The notes under the pieces: generated by a model | The model's database searches: none | What the model was told of the DNA's origin: nothing | What the model saw: only the letters and a program-made list of their open reading frames with translations | Shown here: in pieces, positions 1 through 11,445 of the stretch | How positions within the stretch are numbered: position 1 is the stretch's first letter | Layout: each line of letters starts with the position of its first letter | Assembly (NCBI RefSeq): GCF_017744015.1 | Contig: NZ_JAGHRA010000004.1 | Coordinates: 124,001 to 188,000 of the forward strand | DNA length: 64,000 nt | Source of the DNA: Paracoccus sp. R12_2 | Lineage (GTDB): Bacteria > Pseudomonadota > Alphaproteobacteria > Rhodobacterales > Rhodobacteraceae | Reading direction: 5' to 3' | Translations under genes and position numbers: made by a program

Positions 1-1894
1 CATCGTTGTCCATCGCGTCCTGCGCGGCCTCTTCGGGGGTCTGGAACAGCGGTCCGACGTCCACGTCGAAGCCGATATCGGCGAAGGCGGTCGCAATGAC
101 CTTGGCACCGCGGTCATGTCCGTCCTGACCCATCTTCACGACCAGCATCCGCGGGCGCCGGCCCTCTTGTTCGGCGAAGGCTTCGACATCTTTCTGGATC
201 TGCGCGAAACCCTCATCGCCCTCATAGGCGGCGCCATAGACGCCCGCCAAGGTCTTTACTTCGGCGCGGTGACGCCCGAATTCCTTCTCCATGGCCATGC
301 TGATTTCCCCTACGGTTGCACGGGCGCGGGCGGCCTCGACGGCGGCCTCCAGCAGGTTGCCGCCTTGCGCCGCGCGGCGTGTCAGTTCGTCCAGCGCGGC
401 CTGACAGGCGGTTTCATCGCGGCTGGCGCGGATGCGCTCCAGCGCGGCGATCTGGCTGGCGCGCACCTTGACGTTGTCCACGTCCAGAATGTCGATCGGG
501 TCTTCCTTGTCCTTGCGGTATTTGTTCACCCCCACGATCACATCCTCGCCCCGGTCGATCAGCGCCTGACGACGGGCGGCGGTTTCCTCGATGCGCAGCT
601 TGGGCATGCCGGATGCGACGGCCTTGGTCATGCCGCCCAGTTCCTCGACCTCTTCGATCAGGGCCCATGCCTTTTCGGCCAGTTCGGCGGTCAGGCTTTC
701 GATGTAATAGCTGCCCGCCAGCGGATCGACGACATGGGTGATGCCGGTTTCTTCCTGCAGGATCAGCTGCGTGTTCCGCGCGATGCGGGCGCTGAAATCG
801 GTGGGCAGGGCGATCGCTTCGTCCAGCGCGTTGGTATGCAGCGATTGCGTGCCGCCAAGCGCGGCCGACATCGCCTCGTAGGCGGTGCGGATCACGTTGT
901 TGTAGGGATCCTGTTCCTGCAGGCTGACACCCGAGGTCTGGCAATGGGTGCGCAGCATCTTGGACCCCGGCTTCTTTGCGCCGAATTCATCCATGATCTT
1001 GTGCCACAGCAGGCGCGCGGCGCGCAGCTTGGCGATCTCCATGAAGAAGTTCATGCCGATGGCAAAGAAGAAGGACAGCCGCCCTGCGAAGGCATCGACA
1101 TCCATGCCCGCCGCGATGGCCGCGCGGACATATTCGCGCCCGTCGGCCAGCGTATAGGCCAGCTCCTGCACCAGGTTCGCCCCGGCCTCCTGCATGTGAT
1201 AGCCCGAAATCGAGATGCTGTTGAAGCGCGGCATTTCCGAACTTGTGAACTCGATGATGTCCGAGATGATCCGCATGCTGGGTTCGGGCGGATAGATATA
1301 GGTGTTCCGCACCATGAACTCTTTCAGGATGTCGTTCTGAATGGTGCCGGACAGGACCGACTTGTCGTGGCCCTGTTCCTCTCCCGCGACGATGAAATTC
1401 GCCAGGATCGGGATCACCGCGCCGTTCATGGTCATGCTGACGCTGACCTTGTCCAGGGGGATGCCGTCGAACAGGACCTTCATGTCCTCGACGCTGTCGA
1501 TGGCAACGCCCGCCTTGCCGACATCGCCCTCGACCCGAGGATGGTCGCTGTCATAGCCGCGATGGGTCGCAAGGTCGAAGGCGACCGACACGCCCTGCTG
1601 TCCGGCGGCCAGGTTGCGGCGGTAGAAAGCGTTCGATTCCTCGGCCGTGGAAAACCCCGCATATTGCCGGATCGTCCAGGGGCGGCCCGCATACATCGTG
1701 GCGCGCGGCCCGCGGGTATAGGGGCCGAAGCCGGGCAGTGAACCCAGATGCTGCATACCCTGGGTATCAGCCTCGGTATACAGCGGCTTTACCGGAATTC
1801 CTTCAAGCGTGTCCCAGGTCAGGCTGTCGGGATCACGACCCTTCAATTCCTTCTCGGCCAGCTTGCGCCAATCCTCCAGCGTCGGTTTTGTCAT
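1..1894 (-). CDS. scpA: Methylmalonyl-CoA mutase, C-terminus cut by window edge
   Basis: Adenosylcobalamin-dependent isomerase converting (R)-methylmalonyl-CoA to succinyl-CoA, the last step of propionyl-CoA assimilation. The reading frame starts with MTKPTLEDW at 1894 and runs off the window after about 631 residues; the family is usually 710-730 residues, so roughly 80-100 are missing. The N-terminal TIM-barrel substrate domain is complete (for example [18 protein letters not shown]), and the start of the B12-binding domain shows the DxHxxG cobalamin motif (GQDGHDRG) near residue 590. It is divergent from the DUF4174 gene across only 57 bp. pccA lies upstream on the same strand, but two plus-strand genes intervene, so the mutase probably has its own promoter. 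Identification is very secure. Confidence 0.97.
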   Translation of the reverse strand, partial: MTKPTLEDWRKLAEKELKGRDPDSLTWDTLEGIPVKPLYTEADTQGMQHLGSLPGFGPYTRGPRATMYAGRPWTIRQYAGFSTAEESNAFYRRNLAAGQQGVSVAFDLATHRGYDSDHPRVEGDVGKAGVAIDSVEDMKVLFDGIPLDKVSVSMTMNGAVIPILANFIVAGEEQGHDKSVLSGTIQNDILKEFMVRNTYIYPPEPSMRIISDIIEFTSSEMPRFNSISISGYHMQEAGANLVQELAYTLADGREYVRAAIAAGMDVDAFAGRLSFFFAIGMNFFMEIAKLRAARLLWHKIMDEFGAKKPGSKMLRTHCQTSGVSLQEQDPYNNVIRTAYEAMSAALGGTQSLHTNALDEAIALPTDFSARIARNTQLILQEETGITHVVDPLAGSYYIESLTAELAEKAWALIEEVEELGGMTKAVASGMPKLRIEETAARRQALIDRGEDVIVGVNKYRKDKEDPIDILDVDNVKVRASQIAALERIRASRDETACQAALDELTRRAAQGGNLLEAAVEAARARATVGEISMAMEKEFGRHRAEVKTLAGVYGAAYEGDEGFAQIQKDVEAFAEQEGRRPRMLVVKMGQDGHDRGAKVIATAFADIGFDVDVGPLFQTPEEAAQDAMDND

Positions 1895-1951
1895 GATCTG
1901 TCCTTTCCCAAGGGCCGCCGCATCCTATATTCAGGACAGGATGAGGTGCCG

Positions 1952-2470
<519 letters not shown>

Positions 2471-2584
2471 CCGTTGCGGAACCGACTGGCCGAAAACCGG
2501 TTTTTGTTGCGAAACGCGGCGTCGGCCCCTATCTTCAGTATACGGGCGCCAGTATCGCGTTCCGTGAAGTCGAAAGGTGAACCC

Positions 2585-2785
2585 ATGGCCAACCAGTCCG
2601 CACTGCGCAAGATCGACACGTCCGAACCGGCCGTTCCGGCCGCGCGCGATCCGCGCGAGACGGTTGCGGATGCCACCGAGGAACTGGTTCGGCGGCTGCT
2701 GAAAGCCAGCAATTCCAATGAGATTGCTGCCGTCATCGGTCTGCCGCCCATCAAGGGGATCTCCGGTCCGAAAGTGTTCTACTAG
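2585..2785 (+). CDS. Small conserved-looking hypothetical protein (66 aa)
   Basis: Starts MANQSALRK at an ATG preceded by AAGGTG, a good ribosome site. The protein is soluble and charged, with a predicted helix (DATEELVRRLLKAS) and a C-terminal segment IAAVIGLPPIKGISGPKVFY. There is no signal peptide, membrane segment or recognisable domain. It lies 114 bp after the DUF4174 gene, and its last 35 bp overlap the 3' end of the convergent membrane-protein gene. The ribosome site and strong codon bias suggest a real gene. I do not recognise the function. Confidence 0.6.
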   Translation: MANQSALRKIDTSEPAVPAARDPRETVADATEELVRRLLKASNSNEIAAVIGLPPIKGISGPKVFY

Positions 2786-3440
2786 GATCGTCCAGGTCTT
2801 CAGACCCTGAACCCTCGATCACGTTCTCGGCGGATGTTGCCGCCTCGCGTTCCTTTTCCTGCAACGCCTTCAGCAAGGCCCGCACGGCCGACGCGCCGCC
2901 CTGCAGGCTTGCGCTCAGCACCAGCATCGCGAAATTTCCCGCCTGACGCGTCTCGTCCGTCAGGCTGAGATAGTCGTCCAGCATCGCGCCTGCACGATCC
3001 GGCTGCGCCTTGGCGCTGCGACGGATGTCCTGGGCCAGCGCGACCCTGACGGCGATCAGGCGATAATAGCGCACCACCGGGTCGATGACGTTTTCCGGCA
3101 GGATATGCACCTGCTCGACCACGGCGCGGAATATCCGGTCATTGGCATCATGGGGCAGGATCGGCACATGCTGATCGCCAAGCAGCTTTTCCCGCAGCGC
3201 CTGACTTGCCGCCGATGTGTCGGTGGCCTGCTGCTGTTCCAGCGCGGCGACATGGGCGCGGATCTCGGCCAGCAGGGCGCGCTGAATGTCCGAGACCTGT
3301 TCCAGCCGCAGCACCCGGTCGCGTCGGCGCGACAGGGCATGGGTCCAGAACCAGCCGGCCGCAACCACCCCGCCGCCGACGATGGCGGTGACAAGGGCGG
3401 CGGCAACCCGGTCGTTCAGAAACAGCGTCTGCCAGTCCAA
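2751..3440 (-). CDS. Hypothetical single-pass membrane protein, coupled to pccA
   Basis: Protein of 229 residues starting at a TTG only 4 bp after the pccA stop codon, which suggests translational coupling with pccA. One N-terminal transmembrane segment (about residues 12-34, AAALVTAIVGGGVVAAGWFW) is followed by a basic stop-transfer stretch (SRRRDR). A long, mostly helical cytoplasmic region follows with no recognised domain. The C-terminal tail is acidic and low complexity (EGSGSEDLDDPSRT). It overlaps the convergent 66-residue gene by 35 bp. The operon position suggests co-expression with propionyl-CoA carboxylase, but no enzymatic motif is visible. Confidence 0.65.
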   Translation of the reverse strand: MDWQTLFLNDRVAAALVTAIVGGGVVAAGWFWTHALSRRRDRVLRLEQVSDIQRALLAEIRAHVAALEQQQATDTSAASQALREKLLGDQHVPILPHDANDRIFRAVVEQVHILPENVIDPVVRYYRLIAVRVALAQDIRRSAKAQPDRAGAMLDDYLSLTDETRQAGNFAMLVLSASLQGGASAVRALLKALQEKEREAATSAENVIEGSGSEDLDDPSRTLSDRRSP

Positions 3441-3444
3441 GGCC

Positions 3445-5493
<2,049 letters not shown>

Positions 5494-5520
5494 GGGCGCT
5501 CCGGGACGACGTCAGACGTG

Positions 5521-5556
5521 AAAAGACCGCCCGCGACGATCAGGTCGCGGACGGTC
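5521..5556 (-). terminator. Rho-independent terminator after lipoprotein gene
   Basis: A 13-bp inverted repeat (5525-5537 and 5544-5556) with a 6-nt loop; one mismatch interrupts the GC-rich stem. Read on the minus strand it is followed by TTTT (5521-5524). It sits downstream of the 70-residue lipoprotein gene and about 30 bp before the pccA start. Confidence 0.8.
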
Positions 5557-5598
5557 GGATAAGGCAGTGATCGCGCTGGGTGCGCGCGCGTCAGATCG

Positions 5599-5811
5599 TT
5601 ACTGACACAGGCGGACGTCGTCGCACAGTGCGCCTGCGGCACCGCCAAGTGCTGCGCCCTTGACGACATTCTTGCCGCCGACATGGGCTGCGGTTGCACC
5701 GACGCCGGCACCGATGAGGGCGCGGTCGGTGTCGGTCGGGTTGATGCCCTGCGTGCAGCCTGCGACGGCAGTGGCACCGACGACAGCGAGAATTGCAAAG
5801 ATCTTGGACAT
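5599..5811 (-). CDS. Small glycine-zipper lipoprotein (70 aa), copy A
   Basis: Signal peptide with a lipobox (VAGC, cysteine about residue 19) predicts a lipid-anchored envelope protein. The mature part is glycine/alanine rich with zipper-like spacing (GAGVGATAA, GAALGGAAG) and ends with GALCDDVRLCQ, containing two cysteines. ATG at 5811 follows AGGAAGG. A second gene 72 bp upstream encodes a protein with nearly the same tail, so the two look like paralogues. The glycine zipper resembles small outer-membrane lipoproteins of the OsmB/Rcc01693 type in general character only. The terminator downstream closes the transcript before pccA. Confidence 0.75.
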   Translation of the reverse strand: MSKIFAILAVVGATAVAGCTQGINPTDTDRALIGAGVGATAAHVGGKNVVKGAALGGAAGALCDDVRLCQ

Positions 5812-5883
5812 GGTGGCCTTCCTGTCAATGCGGCAACGACGCCGAACGCGTCTGGTTGCCGCCTTTCGTTTGTGGTGCGGAGA

Positions 5884-6132
5884 TCAGTAGCGGCGCTGAC
5901 AGACGCCGGCGTCGTCGCACAGGGCGCCAGCACCCGCACCAAGCGCGGCACCGGTCGCGATGTCTTCGTCCAACGCCTTGGCGATGACGGCACCCGCGAC
6001 AGCACCGCCAGCGGCGCGCTGCGCGTCCGGGGACAGGCCGGTGGCCGTGCCGTAGCCCTGCTGAGCGCAAGCCGAAAGACCTGCTGCGACCACGGTGATG
6101 CCAGCGATGCGAAGAAGTTTCGAGACGTGCAT
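5884..6132 (-). CDS. Small glycine-zipper lipoprotein (82 aa), copy B
   Basis: Signal peptide with lipobox LSAC (cysteine about residue 22). The mature chain begins AQQGYGTATG and carries an AGGAVAGAVIAKAL glycine-zipper segment, then GAALGAGAGALCDDAGVCQ, closely matching the tail of the downstream 70-residue lipoprotein. The ATG at 6132 has only a weak AGGCAAG ribosome site. It is likely co-transcribed with copy A. No enzymatic function is suggested; an envelope structural or stress role is possible for such proteins but is inference. Confidence 0.72.
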   Translation of the reverse strand: MHVSKLLRIAGITVVAAGLSACAQQGYGTATGLSPDAQRAAGGAVAGAVIAKALDEDIATGAALGAGAGALCDDAGVCQRRY

Positions 6133-6262
6133 ATTGTCTTGCCTGTGTTCTGGGGGCCGTCCGGGCCCGGATTGAAAGTTTGCGCAGGCAATATTGCACA
6201 GACTGTATCAGCATCAAACTGACATCGGTGTGAAAATATCCTGCTTGGCGGCAAATCGCGCA

Positions 6263-6679
6263 TCAGCGGTTCTCCGCCGGGTCGATTTCGTCGTCCGGTC
6301 CCTCGTCATCCCAGTCCGGCTCTTCGGGCATTTCGCCCGACGAGAAAATCTCGGGAAACGAGGCTTCTGCGCGTGCCAGATCGACCCGCAGCAACTGATC
6401 ATAGCTGACCGGGTCCAGATCGCCGACGGCGATCACCTCGCGTCCCAGCAGCCATGACAGGCGGCCGGCATCAAGGTTGCCGCGTTCGAACGGCTCATCG
6501 CCGAAATTCTCGATCAAGGCTGTCAGGAAGCCTGCATCGGCGCGACGATCGGCGGGCTTGCGGTCGCGGAACCGTTCGCGCCGCGACAGGGGGGTGGCCC
6601 CCTTCTTGTTCTCGCGTCGGATCGTGAACTGGAAATCGGTGCCGGGAAGTCGGCTGGGAAAGCCGCGATGTTTCAGCAT
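6263..6679 (-). CDS. Hypothetical soluble protein (138 aa)
   Basis: Basic N-terminus (KKGATPLSRRERFRDRK) and strongly acidic C-terminus (EEPDWDDEGPDDEIDPAENR). The centre holds a short helical block with LSWLLGREVIAVGDLDPVSYDQLL. No signal peptide, membrane segment or known catalytic motif is visible. ATG at 6679 follows GGAGCAGC at suitable distance. It lies between lipoprotein genes on the same strand in the pcc region. I do not recognise the family. The codon pattern fits its neighbours, which supports it being a real gene. Confidence 0.6.
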   Translation of the reverse strand: MLKHRGFPSRLPGTDFQFTIRRENKKGATPLSRRERFRDRKPADRRADAGFLTALIENFGDEPFERGNLDAGRLSWLLGREVIAVGDLDPVSYDQLLRVDLARAEASFPEIFSSGEMPEEPDWDDEGPDDEIDPAENR

Positions 6680-6757
6680 GGCGCTGCTCCGTTTGGGGCG
6701 CGGCGCGAGGCGCGCGGGCAGCCGTGCCGCCCGCGCGCAATGTCGGAATATGGGCGA

Positions 6758-6904
6758 TCAGTTGGCGCCGTATTTCCCTTGGTAGACCGGCTCGGTCGTG
6801 ACCGGGTCGGCAGTGGGGGTATACACATCGACTTCGGGCTGCTGACGCTGGCAGGCGGCGAAGGCCGATACCAGCACGAGGCCGAGGATGAACTTCTTCG
6901 ACAT
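6758..6904 (-). CDS. Very small lipoprotein (48 aa)
   Basis: Starts MSKKFILGLVLVSAFAAC; the AAC lipobox predicts cleavage at a cysteine near residue 18, leaving about 30 mature residues rich in Pro, Thr and Val (EVDVYTPTADPVTTEPVYQG). The ATG at 6904 follows AGGAG with 8-nt spacing, which decides this start over a longer upstream frame. It lies upstream of the 138-residue hypothetical gene on the same strand. Such tiny proline-rich lipoproteins are common in Rhodobacteraceae annotations without known function. Confidence 0.65.
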   Translation of the reverse strand: MSKKFILGLVLVSAFAACQRQQPEVDVYTPTADPVTTEPVYQGKYGAN

Positions 6905-7108
6905 GGTGTCTTGCTCCTGTAATGCGGGCGAAGATGCGCCCGGCTGCTCGGGTTCGGGACGGCTTCTTGACGGGCCGCCCGCGCCGCAATGATAGCCGCG
7001 CCGCAATGATCCAGACAGCCACCCATGTCCGGGCTCGGCAAAACGCCGCCAAGCTGTGGCTGCGCTGCATCATTCACACAGTTGTGCATCTTCATGAAAA
7101 TCCGCAAC

Positions 7109-8641
7109 TTACAGAGGAATGTTGTCGTGCTTTTTCCAAGGGTTCGACAGCTTCTTGCTGCGCAGGCTGGCAAAGGCGCGTGCGACGCGCCGCCGGGTCG
7201 AGCGCGGCTGGATCACCTCGTCGATGAAGCCCTTTTCGGCGGCAACGAAGGGATTCGCAAAGCGGTCCTCGTAATCCTTGGTGCGCGCGGCGATCTTGTC
7301 TGGATCGCCCAGTTCGCTGCGATACAGGATCTCGACCGCACCCTTGGCGCCCATCACCGCGATTTCCGCCGTGGGCCATGCATAGTTGAAATCGCCGCGC
7401 AGGTGTTTCGACGCCATGACGTCATAGGCGCCGCCATAGGCCTTGCGGGTGATCACCGTCACTTTCGGCACGGTCGCCTCGCCATAGGCGAACAGCAGTT
7501 TCGCGCCATGCTTGATGACGCCGCCATATTCCTGGCCGGTTCCGGGCAGGAAGCCCGGAACATCCACGAAGGTCAGGATCGGAATTTCGAACGCGTCGCA
7601 GAAACGCACGAAGCGCGCGGCCTTGCGGCTGCTGTCGATATCCAGACAGCCCGCCAGAACCATCGGCTGGTTGGCGACGATGCCCACCGTGCGGCCTTCC
7701 AGCCGGATGAAGCCGGTGACGATGTTGCCCGCGAAATCCTTCTGGATCTCGTAGAAATCGCCCTCGTCCGCGACCTTCACGATCAACTCTTTCATGTCGT
7801 AGGGCTGGTTCGGGTTGTCGGGGATCAAGGTGTCCAGGCTTTCCTCGATCCGTGAAGGGTCGTCGAAGAAGGGGCGAACGGGCACGGTGCCGCGGTTGTT
7901 CATCGGCAGGAAATCGAACAGCCGACGAATCTCGGACAGGGCTTCGACATCATCTTCGAACGCACCATCGGCGACCGAGGATTTCCTTGTATGCGTCGCG
8001 GCGCCGCCAAGCTGTTCGGCGGTCACCACCTCGTTGGTCACCGTCTTCACCACATCGGGACCGGTGACGAACATGTAGCTGGTGTCGCGCACCATGAAGA
8101 TGAAGTCGGTCATCGCCGGGGAATAGACAGCGCCGCCCGCGCAAGGCCCCATGATGACCGAGATCTGCGGGATCACGCCCGAGGCCATGATGTTGCGCTG
8201 AAACACGTCGGCATAGCCCGCAAGGCTGGCAACGCCTTCCTGGATGCGGGCGCCGCCCGAATCGTTGATGCCGATGAGGGGCGCGCCGTTCTGCATGGCC
8301 ATGTCCATGATCTTGCAGATCTTCTGGGCGTGGGTTTCCGACAGCGATCCGCCGAAGACGGTGAAATCCTGCGAAAAGACATAGACCATGCGTCCATTGA
8401 TCGTGCCCCAGCCTGTCACCACGCCGTCGCCATAGGGGCGTTCGTCCTGCATTCCGAAATCGGTGCTGCGATGGGCGACGAACATGTCGAATTCCTCGAA
8501 GCTGCCTTCATCGACCAGCAGTTCGATCCGTTCTCGCGCGGTCAGCTTGCCGCGCTTGTGCTGCGCGTCGATACGTCGCTGGCCGCCGCCAAGACGGGCT
8601 TCGTCGCGCCGACGCTCCAGCTCTTGCAGAATGTCCTTCAT
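7109..8641 (-). CDS. pccB: Propionyl-CoA carboxylase beta subunit (carboxyltransferase)
   Basis: Transfers carboxyl from biotin to propionyl-CoA. At 510 residues it is the normal length and shows both crotonase-like carboxyltransferase halves, with oxyanion-hole glycine motifs [13 protein letters not shown] and [12 protein letters not shown] in the first half and [15 protein letters not shown] plus [13 protein letters not shown] in the second. ATG at 8641 follows GGGAGG. The alpha subunit is 1.6 kb downstream on the same strand, separated by four small genes and a terminator. The 175-bp upstream region shared with alr contains TTTGCAAA-type sites expected for a ScfR/PccR regulator. Confidence 0.98.
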   Translation of the reverse strand: MKDILQELERRRDEARLGGGQRRIDAQHKRGKLTARERIELLVDEGSFEEFDMFVAHRSTDFGMQDERPYGDGVVTGWGTINGRMVYVFSQDFTVFGGSLSETHAQKICKIMDMAMQNGAPLIGINDSGGARIQEGVASLAGYADVFQRNIMASGVIPQISVIMGPCAGGAVYSPAMTDFIFMVRDTSYMFVTGPDVVKTVTNEVVTAEQLGGAATHTRKSSVADGAFEDDVEALSEIRRLFDFLPMNNRGTVPVRPFFDDPSRIEESLDTLIPDNPNQPYDMKELIVKVADEGDFYEIQKDFAGNIVTGFIRLEGRTVGIVANQPMVLAGCLDIDSSRKAARFVRFCDAFEIPILTFVDVPGFLPGTGQEYGGVIKHGAKLLFAYGEATVPKVTVITRKAYGGAYDVMASKHLRGDFNYAWPTAEIAVMGAKGAVEILYRSELGDPDKIAARTKDYEDRFANPFVAAEKGFIDEVIQPRSTRRRVARAFASLRSKKLSNPWKKHDNIPL

Positions 8642-8711
8642 AGCAGGCCTCCCGATCAGGTTGCGGCACGGTAGCTTGGGACGAGGATACGGAAAAGGAA
8701 AATCAGGAAAA

Positions 8712-8754
8712 TTTGCAAACTATGTGCATAGCTGAGTAGGTAAACTGCAAACTT
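8712..8754. promoter_or_regulatory. TTTGCAAA-type sites upstream of pccB (candidate ScfR/PccR operator)
   Basis: A perfect TTTGCAAA lies at 8712-8719, followed by a degenerate TGCA-centred site (8725-8728) and ACTGCAAAC at 8744-8752. The second and third TGCA cores are 21 bp apart, the same spacing as the two perfect sites upstream of the ScfR-type regulator gene in this window. PccR of Rhodobacter sphaeroides is known to bind paired TTTGCAAA sites at propionate genes. Binding here is inferred. Confidence 0.55.
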
Positions 8755-8816
8755 GCTAACATGCACCAACCTCAAGCCCCCTTGACCTTGCGCGGGGCCG
8801 GGGGCAAGCCATCCCG

Positions 8817-9833
8817 ATGGGTTTGCAGATCGATATCGCGGCCATCGTGGCCAACTGGAAGGCGCTGGCGGCCAAGGCGCCGGGGGCTCGCGCGGCGGCC
8901 GTCGTCAAAGCTGACGGATATGGTCTTGGTGCGTCCCGGATCGTGCCCGCTCTGTATCAGGCCGGTGCGCGCGACTTCTTCGTCGCGCTGGCGAAAGAGG
9001 GCAGGGCGATCCGCCCGCATCTTCCCGATGATGCGACGATCAACGTGCTGTCGGGACATATGCCGGGGGCCGATCTGGACGGGCTGGTGCCGGTGCTGAA
9101 CAGTGCCGAACAGTTCTTTCGCGACCGCACGATGCGACCCGGCGCGCGTTTCGCGATCCAGTTGGACAGCGGCATGAACAGGCTGGGGATGGAGGCCGCG
9201 GAATGGGCCGCGATCCGCGCCGAGGTGATGGACGCCGGCCCCGATTTCGTCATGTCGCATCTGGCCTGCGCGGATGAACCCGATCACCCGGCCAATGCCG
9301 CTCAGCTGGCTGCGTTCCGGGCCATGACAGATGGGTGCGACGTCCCACGTTCGCTTGCGGCGACGGGCGGCATCCTTTTGGGCCCCGACTATCACTTCGA
9401 CCTCGTGCGGCCGGGCGTCGGCCTGTATGGCGGGATGCCCTTTGCCGATGCGCAGCAGGTCGTCCGGCTGTCGCTGCCGGTGATCCAGACCCGTCCTGTC
9501 GCGCCGGACGAGTTCGTGGGCTATGGCGCGACATGGACCGCCACTGCGCCGCGACGCATCGCGACGGTTGCGGCGGGATATGCAGACGGCATCCTGCGTG
9601 CGCTGTCGTCCAGCGGGGCAAGCCTGTATGCCGATGGCATTGCCTGCCCGATCGTGGGGCGCGTTTCGATGGATCTTGTGACGGCGGATGTCACCGACCT
9701 TCGGACTGTGCCGGATCATCTTGATCTGATCTGCCCGGAACAACCCATCGACAAGCTGGCCGATCATGCCGGTACCATCGGCTACGAGATCTTGACGGCG
9801 CTGCGGCAGCGCTATGAACGGGTCTATCTGTGA
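8817..9833 (+). CDS. alr: Alanine racemase
   Basis: PLP enzyme making D-alanine for peptidoglycan. At 338 residues it is slightly short for the family. The PLP lysine lies in VVKADGYGLG (Lys31), and the second catalytic tyrosine in VGYGATW. The substrate-side motif HLACADEPDHPAN and the C-terminal beta domain with GRVSMDLVTADVT are present. It begins at ATG 8817, divergent from pccB, with a weak ribosome site. Its stop overlaps the GTG start of the MlaE-type permease by four bases (GTGA), so the three genes to 11301 form one operon. Confidence 0.96.
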   Translation: MGLQIDIAAIVANWKALAAKAPGARAAAVVKADGYGLGASRIVPALYQAGARDFFVALAKEGRAIRPHLPDDATINVLSGHMPGADLDGLVPVLNSAEQFFRDRTMRPGARFAIQLDSGMNRLGMEAAEWAAIRAEVMDAGPDFVMSHLACADEPDHPANAAQLAAFRAMTDGCDVPRSLAATGGILLGPDYHFDLVRPGVGLYGGMPFADAQQVVRLSLPVIQTRPVAPDEFVGYGATWTATAPRRIATVAAGYADGILRALSSSGASLYADGIACPIVGRVSMDLVTADVTDLRTVPDHLDLICPEQPIDKLADHAGTIGYEILTALRQRYERVYL

Positions 9834-10594
9834 ACCCTGTCCGGCTGTCCGGTCGCGCCACGCTGCGCGGCCTGCGCGGGGTCGGCGCGGTCGCGCTGTT
9901 CACGCTGCGCGGGCTGTTCCATCTGCGCCCGTTCCGTCCGCGTCTGCTGGCGGCGCAGATCTTTCAGATCGGCTGGCTGTCATTGCCGGTCGTGGCGCTG
10001 ACCGCGCTGTTCACCGGCGCCGCGCTGGCGTTGCAGATCCATTCGGGCGGTGCGCGGTTTCAGGCAAGTGACGTGGTACCGGCCATCGTCGCCATCGGCA
10101 TGGTGCGCGAACTTGGACCGGTTCTGGGCGGCTTGATGGTGGCCGCGCGCGTGGCCAGTTCCATCGCGGCCGAGATCGGCACCATGAAAGTGACCGAACA
10201 GATCGACGCGCTGGTAACGCTGTCCACCGATCCGATAGGCTGGCTGGTCACGCCGCGCCTGTGGGCCGCGATGCTGACCGTGCCGGTCCTTGTGGGCGTG
10301 GGTGACATCATCGGCATCATGGGCGGTTGGCTGGTGGGCACGCAATCGCTGGGGTTCAATTCGGCGGCCTATCTGGCCAATAGCTGGGCCTATCTTGAAA
10401 GCTGGGACGTGATTTCGGGCCTGATCAAGGGCGCCGCCTTCGGACTGATCGTGGCGGTCAGCGGATGCTGGTACGGCATGGCCTCGGGCCGTGGCGCCGA
10501 AGGGGTCGGACGGGCGACGAAATCTGCGGTGGTGGCTGCGGCGGTGGGAATACTAGCTGCGAACTTCATCCTGACCGGGCTGTTCTTCGAATGA
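9830..10594 (+). CDS. MlaE-type ABC transporter permease
   Basis: Inner-membrane permease of the MlaE/YrbE family (254 residues), which moves phospholipids or related lipids between membranes with an MlaF-type ATPase. Several hydrophobic segments are visible, and the family-typical segment GPVLGGLMVAARVASSIAAE and the EIGTMKVTEQIDAL stretch are present. GTG start overlaps alr; the stop overlaps the ATPase start (ATGA). No MlaD (MCE) or MlaC gene follows, so this may be a two-component set using substrate-binding parts encoded elsewhere. Assignment to MlaE is firm; the exact substrate is not. Confidence 0.9.
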   Translation: MNPVRLSGRATLRGLRGVGAVALFTLRGLFHLRPFRPRLLAAQIFQIGWLSLPVVALTALFTGAALALQIHSGGARFQASDVVPAIVAIGMVRELGPVLGGLMVAARVASSIAAEIGTMKVTEQIDALVTLSTDPIGWLVTPRLWAAMLTVPVLVGVGDIIGIMGGWLVGTQSLGFNSAAYLANSWAYLESWDVISGLIKGAAFGLIVAVSGCWYGMASGRGAEGVGRATKSAVVAAAVGILAANFILTGLFFE

Positions 10595-11301
10595 TACGGA
10601 TCGAGGGTCTGCGAAAATCCTTTGGCACCAGAACCGTTCTGGACGGGGTCGATCTGCAGGTCGGACAGGGCGAAAGCCTGTGCGTCATCGGGCAGTCCGG
10701 CACCGGCAAGTCGGTTCTGCTGAAATGTATCCTGGGCCTCGAAGCGCCGGACAATGGGCTGATCTTGTGGCAGGGGAGACCGCTGGATCGCCATGCGCGG
10801 CCGCGGTTTCTGGACAGCTTCGGCATGCTGTTTCAGGGCGCCGCGCTGTTCGACAGCCTGCCGGTCTGGCAGAATGTCGGCTTTCGGTTGCGGCAGCGCA
10901 TGTCTGACCAGAAGGCGCGCGGCATTGCCATCAAGAAGCTTGCGCGCGTCGGTCTTGGGCCTGAAACCGCCGACATGATGCCTGCCCAGTTGTCGGGCGG
11001 TATGGCCAAGCGGGCGGGTCTGGCCCGTGCCATCGCAGATGATCCGCAGGTCATCTTCTTCGACGAGCCGACGACCGGACTGGATCCGATCCGCGCCCGC
11101 AGGATCAACGGCCTGATCCGCGGCATCGTCGAAGAGACCGGCGCGACGGCCATCACGATCACCCATGACATGGATTCGGTGCGGGCGATCGGGGATCGCG
11201 TGGCGTTGTTGCAGGACGGTTCCATCGCATGGCAGGGTGCCGTGGCCGACATGGACGATGCGCCGCCGCTGGCCGGATTTCTGGGAAAGGAAACGACATG
11301 A
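10591..11301 (+). CDS. MlaF-type ABC transporter ATPase
   Basis: ATP-binding partner of the preceding permease, 236 residues. Walker A GQSGTGKS, signature LSGGMAKR (the MlaF-like form of the usual LSGGQ), Walker B VIFFDEPTTGLDP and the switch histidine in ITITHDM are all visible. The ATG at 10591 overlaps the permease stop. The longer upstream open frame is not used because this start is tightly coupled and begins at the conserved MIRIEGLRKSFG strand. Likely energises retrograde lipid transport at the inner membrane. Confidence 0.93.
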   Translation: MIRIEGLRKSFGTRTVLDGVDLQVGQGESLCVIGQSGTGKSVLLKCILGLEAPDNGLILWQGRPLDRHARPRFLDSFGMLFQGAALFDSLPVWQNVGFRLRQRMSDQKARGIAIKKLARVGLGPETADMMPAQLSGGMAKRAGLARAIADDPQVIFFDEPTTGLDPIRARRINGLIRGIVEETGATAITITHDMDSVRAIGDRVALLQDGSIAWQGAVADMDDAPPLAGFLGKETT

Positions 11302-11445
11302 CGCGAGGTGTTTGCCAGCCAAGGTGGCAGATGTCGTCCCGCTGCCGTAATTTTGCCGCACTCGCCGGCAGGAATGCGGTGCAATCGCGCGACTGGATCT
11401 TGTGCGAATCCCCTTGGATCGCCACCATGGACACATAGGACTGAG

